From Leptospira fainei serovar Hurstbridge str. BUT 6 (GTDB lineage: Bacteria; Spirochaetota; Leptospiria; Leptospirales; Leptospiraceae), in NCBI RefSeq assembly GCF_000306235.2, contig NZ_AKWZ02000010.1, positions 1,696,001 to 1,760,000 of the forward strand: a DNA stretch of 64,000 nt, given 5' to 3'. A program made the translations under genes and the position numbers. Of the stretch, positions 51,887 to 62,689 are shown one piece after another (within the stretch, counting starts at the first letter, position 1; every line of letters starts with the position of its first letter). The notes below the pieces were generated by a model. The model saw only the letters and a list, made by a program, of their open reading frames with translations, was not told where the DNA came from and did not search any database.

Positions 51887-53032
51887 ATGAGTAACTGGAA
51901 GAGATTCGCGTTCCTAGTCGCATTCATAGTGCCTGCGCTGGCGGTTGTCGGCTACTATTTGGGAGGAGGATTTAACTTCCTCACGTTTACTGTCGTATTC
52001 GGTATTTTACCGATTTTGGATGTTTTAGTCGGCTCAGATCCATCTAACCCTGATGAGGCGGAAGTAGTCGGATTGCAGCAGGAATTTTATTTTAGATTTT
52101 TGACTTACGTCTGGGCCTGGCTTCAATTTGCCTTAGTGCTCTGGTCGTTATGGGAAGTCCAAACACATAATTTAACTTGGTTGGAATGGACCGGTTTTGT
52201 CTTAGCGATCGGAATCAATACGGGTGGAATCGGAATCACTGTAGCTCACGAGTTAGGTCATAAAAATACGAAAGTAGAGCAATGGTATTCAAAATTTATT
52301 CTTATGACCGTTTGCTATATGCATTTCTTTATAGAGCATAATAGAGGGCATCATATTAACGTATCCACCGATGGAGATCCCGCTTCTAGCCGAAAAGGGG
52401 AATCTTTTTATTCGTTCTATCCGAGGACAGTGATGGGAAGTTTTACCGATGCTTGGTTTCTTGAGAAGAAGCGGTTGGAAAAGAAAGGAAGATCGGTTTG
52501 GACATTTGAAAACGAGATGATCACTTCCATGATCGTTCCGGCGCTTTTTATCGGAGCTGTGCTTGGAGTCTTTTATGCCCTCACCGGCATTCTAAAATGG
52601 GAAGTCCTAGCCTTCTTCTTAGTTCAAAGCTGGATCGCTTTTTCACTTTTAGAACTCGTGAATTACATAGAACATTACGGTTTGAAGCGTTTGGAAGTAT
52701 CGCCGGGTAAGTTTGAAAAGGTTCTTCCGATTCATTCCTGGAATCAGAACTTCGCCGTATCGAACGCATTTTTATTTCAGCTTCAAAGACATTCGGACCA
52801 CCACGCAAACGCGGGCCGCCGTTATCAAAGCCTTCGACATTTTGACGAAAGTCCACAGCTTCCTTACGGCTACGAAGTCATGATCCTGATTGCCTTGTTC
52901 CCGAGTTTATGGTACAAAATTATGGATTGGAGATTGGAGAATTGGAAGCAAAAATACTACGGTTCTTCAGACGGTGATAAACGAAGAAAAGATAGCGACG
53001 CTATGCAGAAAGGGAAGGTAGCGGTAGTTTAA
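51887..53032 (+). CDS. alkB: Alkane 1-monooxygenase, AlkB type
   Basis: 381 residues from ATG 51887 (AGAGGTGAGAG just ahead); the frame opens at TTG 51854. Six membrane helices. Histidine clusters of the di-iron site: HELGHK, HNRGHHINVSTDGDPAS, LQRHSDHHANAGRRYQ, plus NYIEHYGLKR. These are the AlkB hallmarks. It hydroxylates terminal carbons of alkanes or fatty acyl chains with rubredoxin as electron donor; no rubredoxin gene is in the window. Ends in a strong terminator. Confidence 0.94.
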   Translation: MSNWKRFAFLVAFIVPALAVVGYYLGGGFNFLTFTVVFGILPILDVLVGSDPSNPDEAEVVGLQQEFYFRFLTYVWAWLQFALVLWSLWEVQTHNLTWLEWTGFVLAIGINTGGIGITVAHELGHKNTKVEQWYSKFILMTVCYMHFFIEHNRGHHINVSTDGDPASSRKGESFYSFYPRTVMGSFTDAWFLEKKRLEKKGRSVWTFENEMITSMIVPALFIGAVLGVFYALTGILKWEVLAFFLVQSWIAFSLLELVNYIEHYGLKRLEVSPGKFEKVLPIHSWNQNFAVSNAFLFQLQRHSDHHANAGRRYQSLRHFDESPQLPYGYEVMILIALFPSLWYKIMDWRLENWKQKYYGSSDGDKRRKDSDAMQKGKVAVV

Positions 53033-53054
53033 AAATAGTTTCTGCAAAAGATCG

Positions 53055-53110
53055 GCGAAGAACTCCACTCTAAAGAAATTACTTTTAGAGAATTCTTCGC
53101 TTTTCTCGTT
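53055..53110 (+). terminator. Rho-independent terminator of alkB
   Basis: GCGAAGAA (53055-53062) pairs with TTCTTCGC (53093-53100) and, inside, CTCTAAA (53068-53074) with TTTAGAG (53084-53090); the stem is followed by TTTTCTCGTTTCTT. Lies 23 bp after the alkB stop. Confidence 0.85.
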
Positions 53111-53141
53111 TCTTCTACTCTTCTTATTTCTTCGAAGTCAC

Positions 53142-53170
53142 GGGCCCTAACGCGAGGGCCCTTTCTCATT
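53142..53170. terminator. GC hairpin between alkB and pepN
   Basis: GGGCCCT (53142-53148) and AGGGCCC (53155-53161), loop AACGCG, then TTTCTCATTT on the plus strand. It touches the pepN stop, so it may serve the minus-strand transcript as well as catching read-through from alkB. Confidence 0.7.
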
Positions 53171-55698
53171 TACTTCTTATATTTTTCCAAAATCCTTAAA
53201 GTTCGTACCAAATCGTCCCGTTGTTGCTGCAAATCTTTTCGCAAAAGCTCGGGAAGGTTCGGATGATCTTTAAGAAAATCCTGGGTTTTTTGAAGAAGGG
53301 CAGGGTCCGGCTCAAAGGAAGGAAACAACATATGACCGAAGGCTCCCGAAAAATGCGGGTCTCTCTTTTCGTAGATCTGGATCACAGAGTCGAAGTATTC
53401 GTTAACGAATGGGGCCAATATTTCCTTTTGATGATCCCATTGAAATCCCCGCATACCGAAACGTAGAAAGTCGGTGGAATCTCCTTCTTTCGGCGTTTTA
53501 AATCGATCCCACGCTTCTTTTTTAATTTTGGAATCCGGAAAAGAAATTCGAGCCAAATAAGCTTTCTTGGCTCCCAAATCCGAGCCGTCCTTTTGTTCTT
53601 CTTGCGATAATAGATTTAATCCCTCGGAATCTCCGAAGGCGCTTAGGCGGGCAAGAATTCCCCATCTTCGTTCTTGGTCGATCGGAAGTCCGAAAATCGA
53701 ATCCTTACCTTGTAATAGAAGTTTTAAATATGCGAGTTGGCTTTGCGTACGGGAAGTGCTTTCCAGAATTCGAAACCATAGTATCTGTTCCTGCTCTTGA
53801 TTCGTCCTCTTTGCGAGCTGCGTTTTTGCGATTGCGTTCAGTTTTTCCGACCAAACTTCCCGTTCCGCTTGCGGCAGATAATTGGAAATCGCAGTCAATG
53901 CCTTGGTTAGTATGTGACTGTTTCGAACGGAGAGATCAGGTTCCTTCATCCCTTGGTCAAAGACCAGGTCCAAAAAATCTCTCGGAGAGAGTTCTGCGTC
54001 GCGAACCATTTGCCATAAACTTCCCCAAACGATGCGTCGAGAGAAGCGATCCGAAAGAGTATCTAAACGTTTTTTTAAAAGTGAAATCGATTCGGTTGGA
54101 AGGTATGTTTTTGCATAAGCGTAGTCTTCGGTATTTAAGAGTAAAAGATCCGTTGCCGTAGGTTGCAGGCTTTCCTCTAAAAGAGTCTCTTCTCCTTTGA
54201 TAAGTATTCTCTTTCTTTCGAGTTGGACGAACTTACCGTCGGTTTCTCTGTACAGCGTCGCTTGCAGAGCGTGGGTTCTATGAAGATTATTTCCTTCCGA
54301 CGGCCTTTGTAGGAGAAACGATCTTCCGTTTTTGTTTGCTGGACTTAAAGTATTGACTCCGGTTGTTTCCAACCATTCTCGGCTCCAACCTCGAACGTCG
54401 ATCCCGCTTATTTCAGACATGCTTGCTAAAAAATCTTCGAGTACCGTATTTCCCTCGGCATGACGCTTGAAGTAGAGTCGCATCGCATCCCGAAATTTTT
54501 CCTCACCGACGTAATACATCAACTGCCTTAGAACGGATGCGCCTTTTGAATAAGAGATTCCGTCAAAATTGCTGATCGCTTCCAAGGTATTTTCCGCCTT
54601 CCCGGCGATCGGATGGGTGGTAGAAAGTTGATCCTCCCGATAGGCCCACTCCTCGCGTACATAGAAGTGCTCCAGCGCATCGGAAAATAGTTTTCCTTTG
54701 GACATCGAGTAGTACGAAAGATAGTCGGCAAAACTTTCATTCAGCCAGAGATCGTTCCACCATTTCATCGTAACCAGATTTCCAAACCACATATGAACCA
54801 TTTCGTGATAAATCGTGTTCGCTCGATTTAGATATTCCGAATAGATTCTAGGACCTCTAAATATGTAACTTTCCGAAAACGTAACCGCACCGACGTTTTC
54901 CATTGCACCCATATTGAATTCCGGAACGAAGATTTGATCGTATTTTCCGTAGGGATATGGAATCCCGAAATAATCTTGTAAAAAGGCGAAAGCTTCCTTG
55001 GTGATCGCGAAAATATTCGGCGCATCCATAAATTTGGCGAGAGATTTTCTGCAAAACAATCGTAACGGAATATTGCCCGCCTTATCTTCCCAAACCGCAT
55101 AGGGACCTACGATCAACGCGAATAGATATGTGGAAAACTTTTTGGTTCTGGTAAATCGAATCCTTTTTCTTTCGTTCGCCAACATCTCTTCCGAAAAAGG
55201 CAAAGTATTATGAATATAGGTCCATTGAATTGGGCCGGTCACTTCCAAATCATAAACCGCTTTTAGATCGGGTTGATCGAAAGCGGGAAATAGCCGGTGC
55301 GCTTCGAAGGGTTCGAAGTCGGTATGCATATATTCCGCGGAGTCGGCAGGATCTTTGAACTTATGGAAACCGGAACCTGTATGATCGAACGTATTTTTAT
55401 ATTTTACTCTTAGTTCGTTGTTTCCCGTTAAGAGTAGCTCTGCCGGAAATTGAAGACTGGATTCCTTTTTCTCGTAATTCTTTTCTTCTTTTCCGTTCAA
55501 CCAAAGAATTTCTATCTTTTGGGAAACGAAGTCCACTTTGAGCTGTCCTTTCTTTCCTCCGGAATAAACGAATCGAAGAGTCGAATCTCCTGAATATTCC
55601 TGAGACCCTAGTTCCAATTCAAGTTTGAGGGAATAAGATACGTCCGAGATTTGGTTGGATCGTAAAAGCGCTTCCTGTTGGGTTAAGATATTATCCAT
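53170..55698 (-). CDS. pepN: Aminopeptidase N (M1 family)
   Basis: 842 residues. Exopeptidase motif [13 protein letters not shown] and zinc site [24 protein letters not shown] (HExxH plus Glu 18 on) are complete. N-terminal beta saddle with [26 protein letters not shown]-terminal ERAP1-like helical half. It removes N-terminal residues from peptides in the cytoplasm; no signal peptide is seen. 64 bp below the MFS gene on the same strand. Confidence 0.95.
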   Translation of the reverse strand: MDNILTQQEALLRSNQISDVSYSLKLELELGSQEYSGDSTLRFVYSGGKKGQLKVDFVSQKIEILWLNGKEEKNYEKKESSLQFPAELLLTGNNELRVKYKNTFDHTGSGFHKFKDPADSAEYMHTDFEPFEAHRLFPAFDQPDLKAVYDLEVTGPIQWTYIHNTLPFSEEMLANERKRIRFTRTKKFSTYLFALIVGPYAVWEDKAGNIPLRLFCRKSLAKFMDAPNIFAITKEAFAFLQDYFGIPYPYGKYDQIFVPEFNMGAMENVGAVTFSESYIFRGPRIYSEYLNRANTIYHEMVHMWFGNLVTMKWWNDLWLNESFADYLSYYSMSKGKLFSDALEHFYVREEWAYREDQLSTTHPIAGKAENTLEAISNFDGISYSKGASVLRQLMYYVGEEKFRDAMRLYFKRHAEGNTVLEDFLASMSEISGIDVRGWSREWLETTGVNTLSPANKNGRSFLLQRPSEGNNLHRTHALQATLYRETDGKFVQLERKRILIKGEETLLEESLQPTATDLLLLNTEDYAYAKTYLPTESISLLKKRLDTLSDRFSRRIVWGSLWQMVRDAELSPRDFLDLVFDQGMKEPDLSVRNSHILTKALTAISNYLPQAEREVWSEKLNAIAKTQLAKRTNQEQEQILWFRILESTSRTQSQLAYLKLLLQGKDSIFGLPIDQERRWGILARLSAFGDSEGLNLLSQEEQKDGSDLGAKKAYLARISFPDSKIKKEAWDRFKTPKEGDSTDFLRFGMRGFQWDHQKEILAPFVNEYFDSVIQIYEKRDPHFSGAFGHMLFPSFEPDPALLQKTQDFLKDHPNLPELLRKDLQQQRDDLVRTLRILEKYKK

Positions 55699-55762
55699 TC
55701 GATGAAATTAGACCTCGATCATTCGGTTTAAGCAAGGATTCTTGCGATTTAGGAAGACTGAT

Positions 55763-57022
55763 TTATCCCGTTACGTCCTTCAAGTCCAACTTTCTAAGAC
55801 GAGGGGCTACCGTTGCTACAAAGCCTACGGTCACTAGAGTCATCAGTCCTCCGAAAACGACTGAAGGAGCCAATCCCATCCACTTGGCCATCACTCCTGA
55901 TTCGAACGCACCGATTTCATTCGAGGAGCCTATGAAGATATTATTTACTGCGGAAACTCGACCGCGCATATGTTCGGGAGTATATAGTTGTACGATCGTT
56001 TGCCGGATCACGACGCTGACCATATCGAAAGCTCCGCTTGCTATTAATGCAAATGCCGAAAGGTAGAAATTACGAGAAAAAGCGAAAAGAATCATGCTAA
56101 GGCCGAATCCGAATACGCATGCGAGCAATAGTTTTCCGGAATCTTTTTTAGGCGGCTTGGCGGCGATGAATAACGCGCATAAAACGGCTCCTGCCGCAGG
56201 AGACATTCTTAATATTCCGTATCCTTCCGGTCCTAATGAAAGAATCTGTTCCGCAAAAGCCGGCAGTAGTGCGACGGCTCCTCCAAAAAGAACGGCGAAC
56301 AGATCCAAAGAGATTGCTCCTAAGATAACCTGATGTCCAAATACGAATTTCCATCCCGAAGCTAAACTTACTAAGATGGATTCCTTAGGACCGCTTTCGG
56401 GCAGAGGTTTGGACGGAATGAATAGTAAAAGGCCGAAGGCGAAAATCATCAAGGCCATATCGGTAAAGTAAGCGGATTCGATTCCGCTGAATCCGATCAA
56501 TAGTCCTCCTAAGAAAGGGCCGAGTACGGAGGATGCCTGCCAAGCGATTCCTCCCCAAGTTGCCGCGTTAGGGAACACTTCTTTCGGAACGAGTTGAGTT
56601 TGGAAAGCTGCGACGCTCGGGCTTAAGAATCCTCTCGCGATTCCGGACAGAAAAATCACCGAGTAAATCGGGAGGCTTCCGTAACCCAATATCACCCATG
56701 AAAAATAAGGAGTCGTGAAGGAAAAAAGAAGGATGGAACATAGAGTCAGTAATGCGAGAGAGGAAACGATCACTTTCTTGCGAGGAACACTATCGACCAC
56801 TAGACCGGAAAAAAAAGAAATGAAGATGGAAGGGATCGCTTCGGTCAATCCGATTAAGCCTAAACTTAACGCATCCCCGGTGATTTTGTAAATTTGCCAA
56901 AACACGATCGTAGATTGAAGAATGAAGGAAGTGGTGATTAGAAATTTTGCGAGGACGAAGTTTCGAAATTCCGGAATGAGGAGAGACTCAAAGGGAGTTC
57001 TAGTGAAGAATTTTTTTTTCAT
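55763..57022 (-). CDS. MFS exporter, EntS-like (DHA3)
   Basis: 419 residues, 12 membrane helices. [57 protein letters not shown] and [17 protein letters not shown] (motif A), plus [31 protein letters not shown], match the EntS-type exporters. Cargo unknown. It follows the NUDIX gene by 18 bp, suggesting one transcript. Confidence 0.9.
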   Translation of the reverse strand: MKKKFFTRTPFESLLIPEFRNFVLAKFLITTSFILQSTIVFWQIYKITGDALSLGLIGLTEAIPSIFISFFSGLVVDSVPRKKVIVSSLALLTLCSILLFSFTTPYFSWVILGYGSLPIYSVIFLSGIARGFLSPSVAAFQTQLVPKEVFPNAATWGGIAWQASSVLGPFLGGLLIGFSGIESAYFTDMALMIFAFGLLLFIPSKPLPESGPKESILVSLASGWKFVFGHQVILGAISLDLFAVLFGGAVALLPAFAEQILSLGPEGYGILRMSPAAGAVLCALFIAAKPPKKDSGKLLLACVFGFGLSMILFAFSRNFYLSAFALIASGAFDMVSVVIRQTIVQLYTPEHMRGRVSAVNNIFIGSSNEIGAFESGVMAKWMGLAPSVVFGGLMTLVTVGFVATVAPRLRKLDLKDVTG

Positions 57023-57035
57023 GAAACGATCCGTT

Positions 57036-57617
57036 TTATTTTTTTAATGGGTATTTGAGGAAAAACATTCCGAGCGCTGCGACCATCATACCGTGATGAA
57101 GTATGTTTTGTTCCATGAGTGAAGGAACTCCTTCCAAGGGATACTCGTAGAACTCTATCTGTTCGCTTTCATCCAAGTCCTGCCCGCCTTCGTGAGGAGT
57201 TACATTCCGAGCAATGTAAGTATGGCACCAGTTATCGAAAATGGCCGGATTTCCGGAGACCTTTCCCAGATATTCCCACTCGTCGGAGATATATCCGGTT
57301 TCCTCTCGCAACTCGGCCTGTGCAGATTCTAGTAGAGTTTCCTTCTCGGCGATTCCTCCAGGAATTTCCAGGGAATATCGATCTAAACCATGCCTATACT
57401 GATTGATTAGTAGAATTTTTCCTTCGCTCGTCAGTGCGATTACGTTTACCCAATCCTTCGAGATTAGATGGAAGAAATCTCTCGAGACATTTCCATCCGG
57501 CGATTCCGTATGACAGGAGACTAAATCGAAGATAGGGGTATGAAAAAGAAGTTTTTTGGCGCCTCGTTTCCAGAGATTTGAGTCGGGGCGGTAATCGGTT
57601 GGTCGAAATTCTTGCAT
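57036..57617 (-). CDS. NUDIX hydrolase
   Basis: 193 residues from ATG 57617; the frame is open to 57782 but that part runs under the divergent helicase gene. The NUDIX box is [24 protein letters not shown] (G-x5-E-x7-REx2EExG). [32 protein letters not shown] before it is typical of the ADP-ribose pyrophosphatase group. It should hydrolyse a nucleoside diphosphate linked to another moiety, probably ADP-ribose. Confidence 0.9.
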   Translation of the reverse strand: MQEFRPTDYRPDSNLWKRGAKKLLFHTPIFDLVSCHTESPDGNVSRDFFHLISKDWVNVIALTSEGKILLINQYRHGLDRYSLEIPGGIAEKETLLESAQAELREETGYISDEWEYLGKVSGNPAIFDNWCHTYIARNVTPHEGGQDLDESEQIEFYEYPLEGVPSLMEQNILHHGMMVAALGMFFLKYPLKK

Positions 57618-57708
57618 CGGATTGACGTTTCTTCCAAGATATTCGGCCCCCGTCTGATTCGCAAACCTTTGCCTGTACGAGGTTGACAAGAAGCGAAAAC
57701 TCGGAATT

Positions 57709-59739
57709 ATGTCCCATGATTCCATGAAGCTGAACCCAGAACAGGAAAAAGCGGTACAAACCGTCCAAGGCCCATTGCTCATTTTTGCCGGAGCAGGATC
57801 CGGTAAGACGAGGGTGATATCGAATCGGATTTCTCATATGGTCCAGGACCATCATATTCCCGCTTCGAAAATCGTTGCTCTATCCTTTACGAATAAGAGC
57901 GCAAAAGAAATGGCAGAGCGCGTGCGGAAGCTTGTGCCTCGCAATTTATTGAAAGGAATCGTTTTATCGACGTTCCATTCGCTGGGGTTGGGAATTCTAA
58001 AAAAGCATATCGAAAAATTAGGTTATAAACAACCTTTCCTTCTGTTAAACCAAGCGGACCAGGAAGGATTGATCACCGGTATGCTCGTCGCTCAAAAAAT
58101 AGAACCGAAGCGAGCGCAGGTGAGCGAGATTCTCGGAAAGATTTCCCGCGTCAAAAACTCGGGACCGGAATATCTGGAATTTCTTCGTACTTCGATTAAC
58201 GAAGGCGATTTAACGGCGGCATCCCTCTTTCAACAATATCAAGATTCTTTGAAGGAACAAAACTGCATCGACTTTGACGATTTAATCTTATTACCCTTCA
58301 GGCTACTTGTCAATTTCGAAGAGGTTCGGGAAGAGTATCATAAAAAGTTCCAGTATTTTATGGTCGACGAATTTCAAGATACGAATCGGACCCAATATGA
58401 ATTCCTGCGCGCCTTGATGGGAACTTCGAACGATCTCTGCGTTGTCGGAGACGACGATCAATCGATATACGCATTTCGCGGTTCCGACGTTAGTCTTATT
58501 CTCGGTTTCGAAAAGGATTTTCCCGCTGCCACCGTGATTCGTCTTCTCGAGAATTATCGATCCACCGATATTATCGTGTCCGCCGCAAATTCCTTGATTC
58601 GTCATAACTCTTCTCGGCGCGAGAAGGAACTTTATTCTAAAGTTCCAGGTGCGAGAAAAGTGAAATATGTGGAAAGGATAGACGAAAAAGACGAAGCGGA
58701 ATGGGTAGCCGATAGTATTCGGGAAGAAATCATCAAAGAAGCTCGAAAGGGAAGCCAGATCGCGATTCTATTCCGGACCAATTTTCAATCTCGTCCTTTC
58801 GAAGAAGCCTTTCGAACTCGGGACATGCCGTACAAAGTGGTCGGCGGTTATAATTTTTTTGATAGAAAAGAGGTTCGAGATTTAATTTCCTATATCCGTT
58901 TGATTGCAAACCAAAAAGATGATGCCTCGTTATTGCGCATTATTAACTACCCTAAACGCGGGATCGGCCCGGGTTCGATTTCTCTCGTGCATGAAAAGGC
59001 AGGACATAATAAAGAGTCGTTATACGAAACCTTATTCCGGGTTTGCGAGTCTCCCGATTTTATTCCCGATTTGAATAGAAAAGTCGCTTCCGAGATCTAT
59101 AACTTCGTTAATTTAATAGAGAAGGCTAAGAAAAAATTTTCCTCCTCGCCTCGGCTCTTTTTCGCCTTGCGCGAGTTAATCGCGGATTTGGGTTTGGAAA
59201 AGGAAATCGTTCTCGAGGAGAAGGAGGAGAAGGTAGCAAAAGCAAGAATCTATAATATGTCCGAACTGGTGAATATGTTGGCCTTTTTTGAGGAAAATAA
59301 CGAATCAGGCGAGAAACCGACGCTTTTTGACTTTATTAACCGACTTGCAATGCTTATGGAAGATGCCCCTACCGATGAGAAAGAAGATAACAGGGTGCAG
59401 CTGCTAACGATCCATCAATCCAAGGGACTGGAATTCGAATCGGTGTATGTGGTAGGCTTGGAAGAAGGAATTCTCCCGAACGGTCGAATTGCTACTGAAG
59501 AAAATGCCGTTGACGAGGAGCGCAGGCTGATGTATGTGGCGATGACTCGAGCCAAAGCCCATTTATGCTTGACAGGAGCCGCAAATCGCCGCAAATTTGG
59601 GGAGCAATTGAGTTCGGAGCCTTCTCGGTTCCTAAAAGAGATCGACTCCGACACCCTAGATTGGCTTTCGAACGAGGAAACTAGGCAACAGGAGACGGAT
59701 GACTTTCTCCAAGAACTTGAAAAATTGAAAACGGGATGA
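57709..59739 (+). CDS. UvrD/Rep-type DNA helicase
   Basis: 676 residues (ATG 57724 also possible). [34 protein letters not shown] (Q motif, Walker A), [34 protein letters not shown] (Walker B), [48 protein letters not shown] and [19 protein letters not shown] are all intact. Length fits Rep/PcrA. Translocates 3-prime to 5-prime on DNA; roles in repair and replication restart. Confidence 0.95.
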   Translation: MSHDSMKLNPEQEKAVQTVQGPLLIFAGAGSGKTRVISNRISHMVQDHHIPASKIVALSFTNKSAKEMAERVRKLVPRNLLKGIVLSTFHSLGLGILKKHIEKLGYKQPFLLLNQADQEGLITGMLVAQKIEPKRAQVSEILGKISRVKNSGPEYLEFLRTSINEGDLTAASLFQQYQDSLKEQNCIDFDDLILLPFRLLVNFEEVREEYHKKFQYFMVDEFQDTNRTQYEFLRALMGTSNDLCVVGDDDQSIYAFRGSDVSLILGFEKDFPAATVIRLLENYRSTDIIVSAANSLIRHNSSRREKELYSKVPGARKVKYVERIDEKDEAEWVADSIREEIIKEARKGSQIAILFRTNFQSRPFEEAFRTRDMPYKVVGGYNFFDRKEVRDLISYIRLIANQKDDASLLRIINYPKRGIGPGSISLVHEKAGHNKESLYETLFRVCESPDFIPDLNRKVASEIYNFVNLIEKAKKKFSSSPRLFFALRELIADLGLEKEIVLEEKEEKVAKARIYNMSELVNMLAFFEENNESGEKPTLFDFINRLAMLMEDAPTDEKEDNRVQLLTIHQSKGLEFESVYVVGLEEGILPNGRIATEENAVDEERRLMYVAMTRAKAHLCLTGAANRRKFGEQLSSEPSRFLKEIDSDTLDWLSNEETRQQETDDFLQELEKLKTG

Positions 59740-59743
59740 GAAA

Positions 59744-60388
59744 ATGAATAAATATCTCACGATATTGATACTTGGAAACCTAACCCTCTTTTCCTGCGCT
59801 ACGGCACAGAGAGATACGGCGGTTTCAGCCAACTTGGAGTCCCAGGTTAGAGCCGAGATAAAAATCATAGATGCCCAACTGCAAACGACCAGCACTGAAG
59901 ACAAAAAAAGGTCGGAACTTCTTCTCCAAAAATCAAAACTTCTACTGAAAATCGAATCCTTTAAAGAAGCTTCGCTTGTCTTAAAAGAACTCCAAAATTC
60001 CAAGGAAGGAAAAAACCTTCTGCATCTGGACCATTATCTCGGTTCGGCATATTTGGGAATTAACGATTATGGTAATGCGATTGTTCACTTCCGTAAATCC
60101 GATAATATTGATAGAGACTTCGAATCGGCTAATCGTAAAAAAATGTGGGCAAAGGCGTATTTCGAAGATGAAAAATACGGCCAGGCTCTGGGAATTTTAG
60201 GTCGTGCAGCTCGGGATAAGAATTTTGAGAAAGACTTGTTCTATTACGAAACTGTTGTCGTTAGTTTCTATCGGATTAAGGAATACAAAAGATGCCAGAT
60301 GGTTCTGGAAGAAGGATTGCAGAAATTTCCAGAGAGCGCCGTACTACGGGAGACCTCGGAAAAAATCGCGCAACTCCTTCCGCGATAA
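59744..60388 (+). CDS. TPR lipoprotein
   Basis: 214 residues. Lipobox TLFSC (Cys18). Then about four TPR-like helical pairs (KSKLLLKIESFKEASLVLKELQ, LGSAYLGINDYGNAIVHFRKSD, KAYFEDEKYGQALGILGRAAR, VVVSFYRIKEYKRCQMVLEEGLQKFPE). Likely an envelope scaffold. Starts 4 bp after the helicase stop. Unknown partner. Confidence 0.85.
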   Translation: MNKYLTILILGNLTLFSCATAQRDTAVSANLESQVRAEIKIIDAQLQTTSTEDKKRSELLLQKSKLLLKIESFKEASLVLKELQNSKEGKNLLHLDHYLGSAYLGINDYGNAIVHFRKSDNIDRDFESANRKKMWAKAYFEDEKYGQALGILGRAARDKNFEKDLFYYETVVVSFYRIKEYKRCQMVLEEGLQKFPESAVLRETSEKIAQLLPR

Positions 60389-60513
60389 TTCGACTTTCCT
60401 TTCCACTTCCTAAAAACTCTTTCATCGTAAGGGACCGGATCGAAGTAAAGATTCGGGTTCCCTTTTTCGCGTACAAATACTCCCGAGTATTTTTTATTCG
60501 GGCCAAACGAACG

Positions 60514-62652
60514 ATGGAACGTAAATCTTTTCGGAGGATTTCAGTATCCGCGATTATTTTTCTTCTACTTTTAGCAGCAGCGAAAGAAGGCGCAGAGTGG
60601 TATTTTGTTCGTCGTATCTTGGATCTGCGTGCAGTTAAAGAACTTTCCCGCAACTTTATAAACGAAGAATTGGGGAGGGCCGTAGCTCTAGGCGTCGTGG
60701 AATATGAATTTCCTAATCATGTTTTTATCGAAGATCTAAAGATTTCCAGCGACGAAGACTTTGCAGCCCAACATCTTATTTTTAAGGCAAACAAAATCGA
60801 ATTAGTCTTACGGGGACTTTGGAAAGGAACTCCTTCCGTTCGCGCCATTCGGATTCGAGACGCCCAAATTTCGCTGGATCTAGAAGATAAAATTTCCGGT
60901 GAAATTCTCGGATATATTCATAAAGTGAATATTCCAGAGATTCGACTAGAGAATACGACAGTGTCGATTTCCAAGGGAGAAAAAAAGCTTTTGGAAGAAG
61001 TTCGAGGAGTGGATTTTCTGATTCGCAAAGAAGGATCGAAGATCAACGTCGGAATTTCTGATTCGGTTTTTCCTTGGCCCGGCCTACGTTACGTTAACGG
61101 TACGTTCGCGACGGATATCGGTTCGAAAGGAATGTCCCTTTCATTAGATTTTAGGAATGCTAGAGCAAGTGCGATCGGAGGTTTATATTCGGAATTTTCA
61201 CCTTTTTTTCCTCAGAGTGGCAAGATTTCGGGTAAAGCGTTACTTGAGACTGACGGAACTATCCTAAAAGTAAGCGGTAAAACGGAATTTTCGGGAGTAA
61301 CCGGAGAGGTTCTTCAGGATTTACCTCTTCGCGAAGAACCCTGGCTTTGGAAGAATGTAAATCTGGACCACGAATGGGCGCGATCATCCCAGGAGTTAAC
61401 GTACAAAGAATACCATCGAATCTACGACGGAGACGATTTTTTAGAACTTGCACGAGACAGAACCGATAAAGGTCTACGTTCCTGGAATTTAAAATTGGAA
61501 GTAGCCGATATAGATCGTCTCAGGGATTTTCTACCGTTTACCGGACAGCTAGAATCGTTCGGAGGCGGGGTAAAACTGTTTTGGAAAGGCAAGGAAACCG
61601 GTAATTTCGGAGATTGGCTAAAATTCGAAAGTAGCTTGGCCGTTAGGAATTTCCGATGGAAGGACGCGGATCTGGATCTTAAGATCGACGAAGGAATATT
61701 CGAATGGAATCTCGCAGGAATATTCGGCGCTAGTTTGAAAGGTTCACAATTCGGGTTTCCCTTAACGGCAAAAGCGAGCGGAAAAACCGCATTTAAGAAG
61801 GCTCTGAAAGGGGACGGTTCAGCGTATTACCCTCTTCAAGGGGAGTATAATCTCGAACTGGATACCGAGTCGCTGGTATTGGAAGATTACTTAACCTGGT
61901 ATCGAAGTTTAAGACAGATGGTCCGGGAAGACGTCCGAACTCGGATGGAAAAATTAATTCCGGAGATTCGCTTTGTTCGAACGCCTATCTTTAAATATTT
62001 TTTGGAATTTCCTACCGGCAATTTAAAGGTTCATTCGAAGCAGATTCGCTTGCAAAGAAGCCTTTCTAATATGGGGGAATTATCACTTAATGTTAAGTTA
62101 ATTCCATATCAATCCAGGCTGGAAGGAAAACTTTCCGGAGTTGCGGATGCGAAAATTAGTTCCTATTTTACGTACGGGAACGAGAGTCCGTATTTCAATT
62201 TCGATTTCGAAGGCGTTCAGCTCCCTTGGAAAGTTCCGGCATTTCGATTTTGCGGAAAAGATTTAATTCCGGAAACCGTTACGGGAAAAGGGAACATTCG
62301 GTTTTTTGGAAATAATTTCCTGGATTTTTACGATCATTTCAATCTAAGCTTGCAGGAAGTTCGGCTTAACGGTCTTCGCTGGAAGGGGGCGGCCAATTTT
62401 CCTTTGCCGCTTCAACCGGATTTTGAAATGGAGTTCGATTACAGCGACCCGGGTAATCCGCCGTTACGTAACCTTTCCTGGAAGTCGGGGAATTTTAATG
62501 CGACAGCTGCAGTTTACGTAGAGCCTTCCGCTTTGCGTTATTCCATCACTGGAAGTTCCCAATCGACTTCGTCGGATTCGTTTATTCCCGCAGTTTCGAC
62601 TCCGTTCTTTACAAAGTTTCGCGAAACTAAAGACGGCTGTATTTTAGAGTGA
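60514..62652 (+). CDS. AsmA-like membrane-anchored protein
   Basis: 712 residues from ATG 60514; the frame is open back to 60292 but that part lies over the TPR gene. N-terminal helix VSAIIFLLLLAAAKEGAEWYF, then a long beta-rich domain. IFKANKIELVLRGLWKGTPSVRAIRIRDAQISLDLEDK and later repeats (GKISGKALLETDGTILKVSGKTEF, KGNIRFFGNNFLDFYDHFNLSLQEVRLNG) resemble AsmA/TamB-type proteins, thought to carry phospholipids between membranes. The assignment rests on pattern, not on a fixed motif. Confidence 0.65.
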   Translation: MERKSFRRISVSAIIFLLLLAAAKEGAEWYFVRRILDLRAVKELSRNFINEELGRAVALGVVEYEFPNHVFIEDLKISSDEDFAAQHLIFKANKIELVLRGLWKGTPSVRAIRIRDAQISLDLEDKISGEILGYIHKVNIPEIRLENTTVSISKGEKKLLEEVRGVDFLIRKEGSKINVGISDSVFPWPGLRYVNGTFATDIGSKGMSLSLDFRNARASAIGGLYSEFSPFFPQSGKISGKALLETDGTILKVSGKTEFSGVTGEVLQDLPLREEPWLWKNVNLDHEWARSSQELTYKEYHRIYDGDDFLELARDRTDKGLRSWNLKLEVADIDRLRDFLPFTGQLESFGGGVKLFWKGKETGNFGDWLKFESSLAVRNFRWKDADLDLKIDEGIFEWNLAGIFGASLKGSQFGFPLTAKASGKTAFKKALKGDGSAYYPLQGEYNLELDTESLVLEDYLTWYRSLRQMVREDVRTRMEKLIPEIRFVRTPIFKYFLEFPTGNLKVHSKQIRLQRSLSNMGELSLNVKLIPYQSRLEGKLSGVADAKISSYFTYGNESPYFNFDFEGVQLPWKVPAFRFCGKDLIPETVTGKGNIRFFGNNFLDFYDHFNLSLQEVRLNGLRWKGAANFPLPLQPDFEMEFDYSDPGNPPLRNLSWKSGNFNATAAVYVEPSALRYSITGSSQSTSSDSFIPAVSTPFFTKFRETKDGCILE

Positions 62653-62689
62653 TACTATCTCGAAACATTAACGAATCTTTATGGATTTT

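Noticed and set aside
57618..57782. Longer start for the NUDIX hydrolase
   Set aside because: It would run antisense into the start of the UvrD/Rep helicase gene; the ATG at 57617 gives a normal-length protein.
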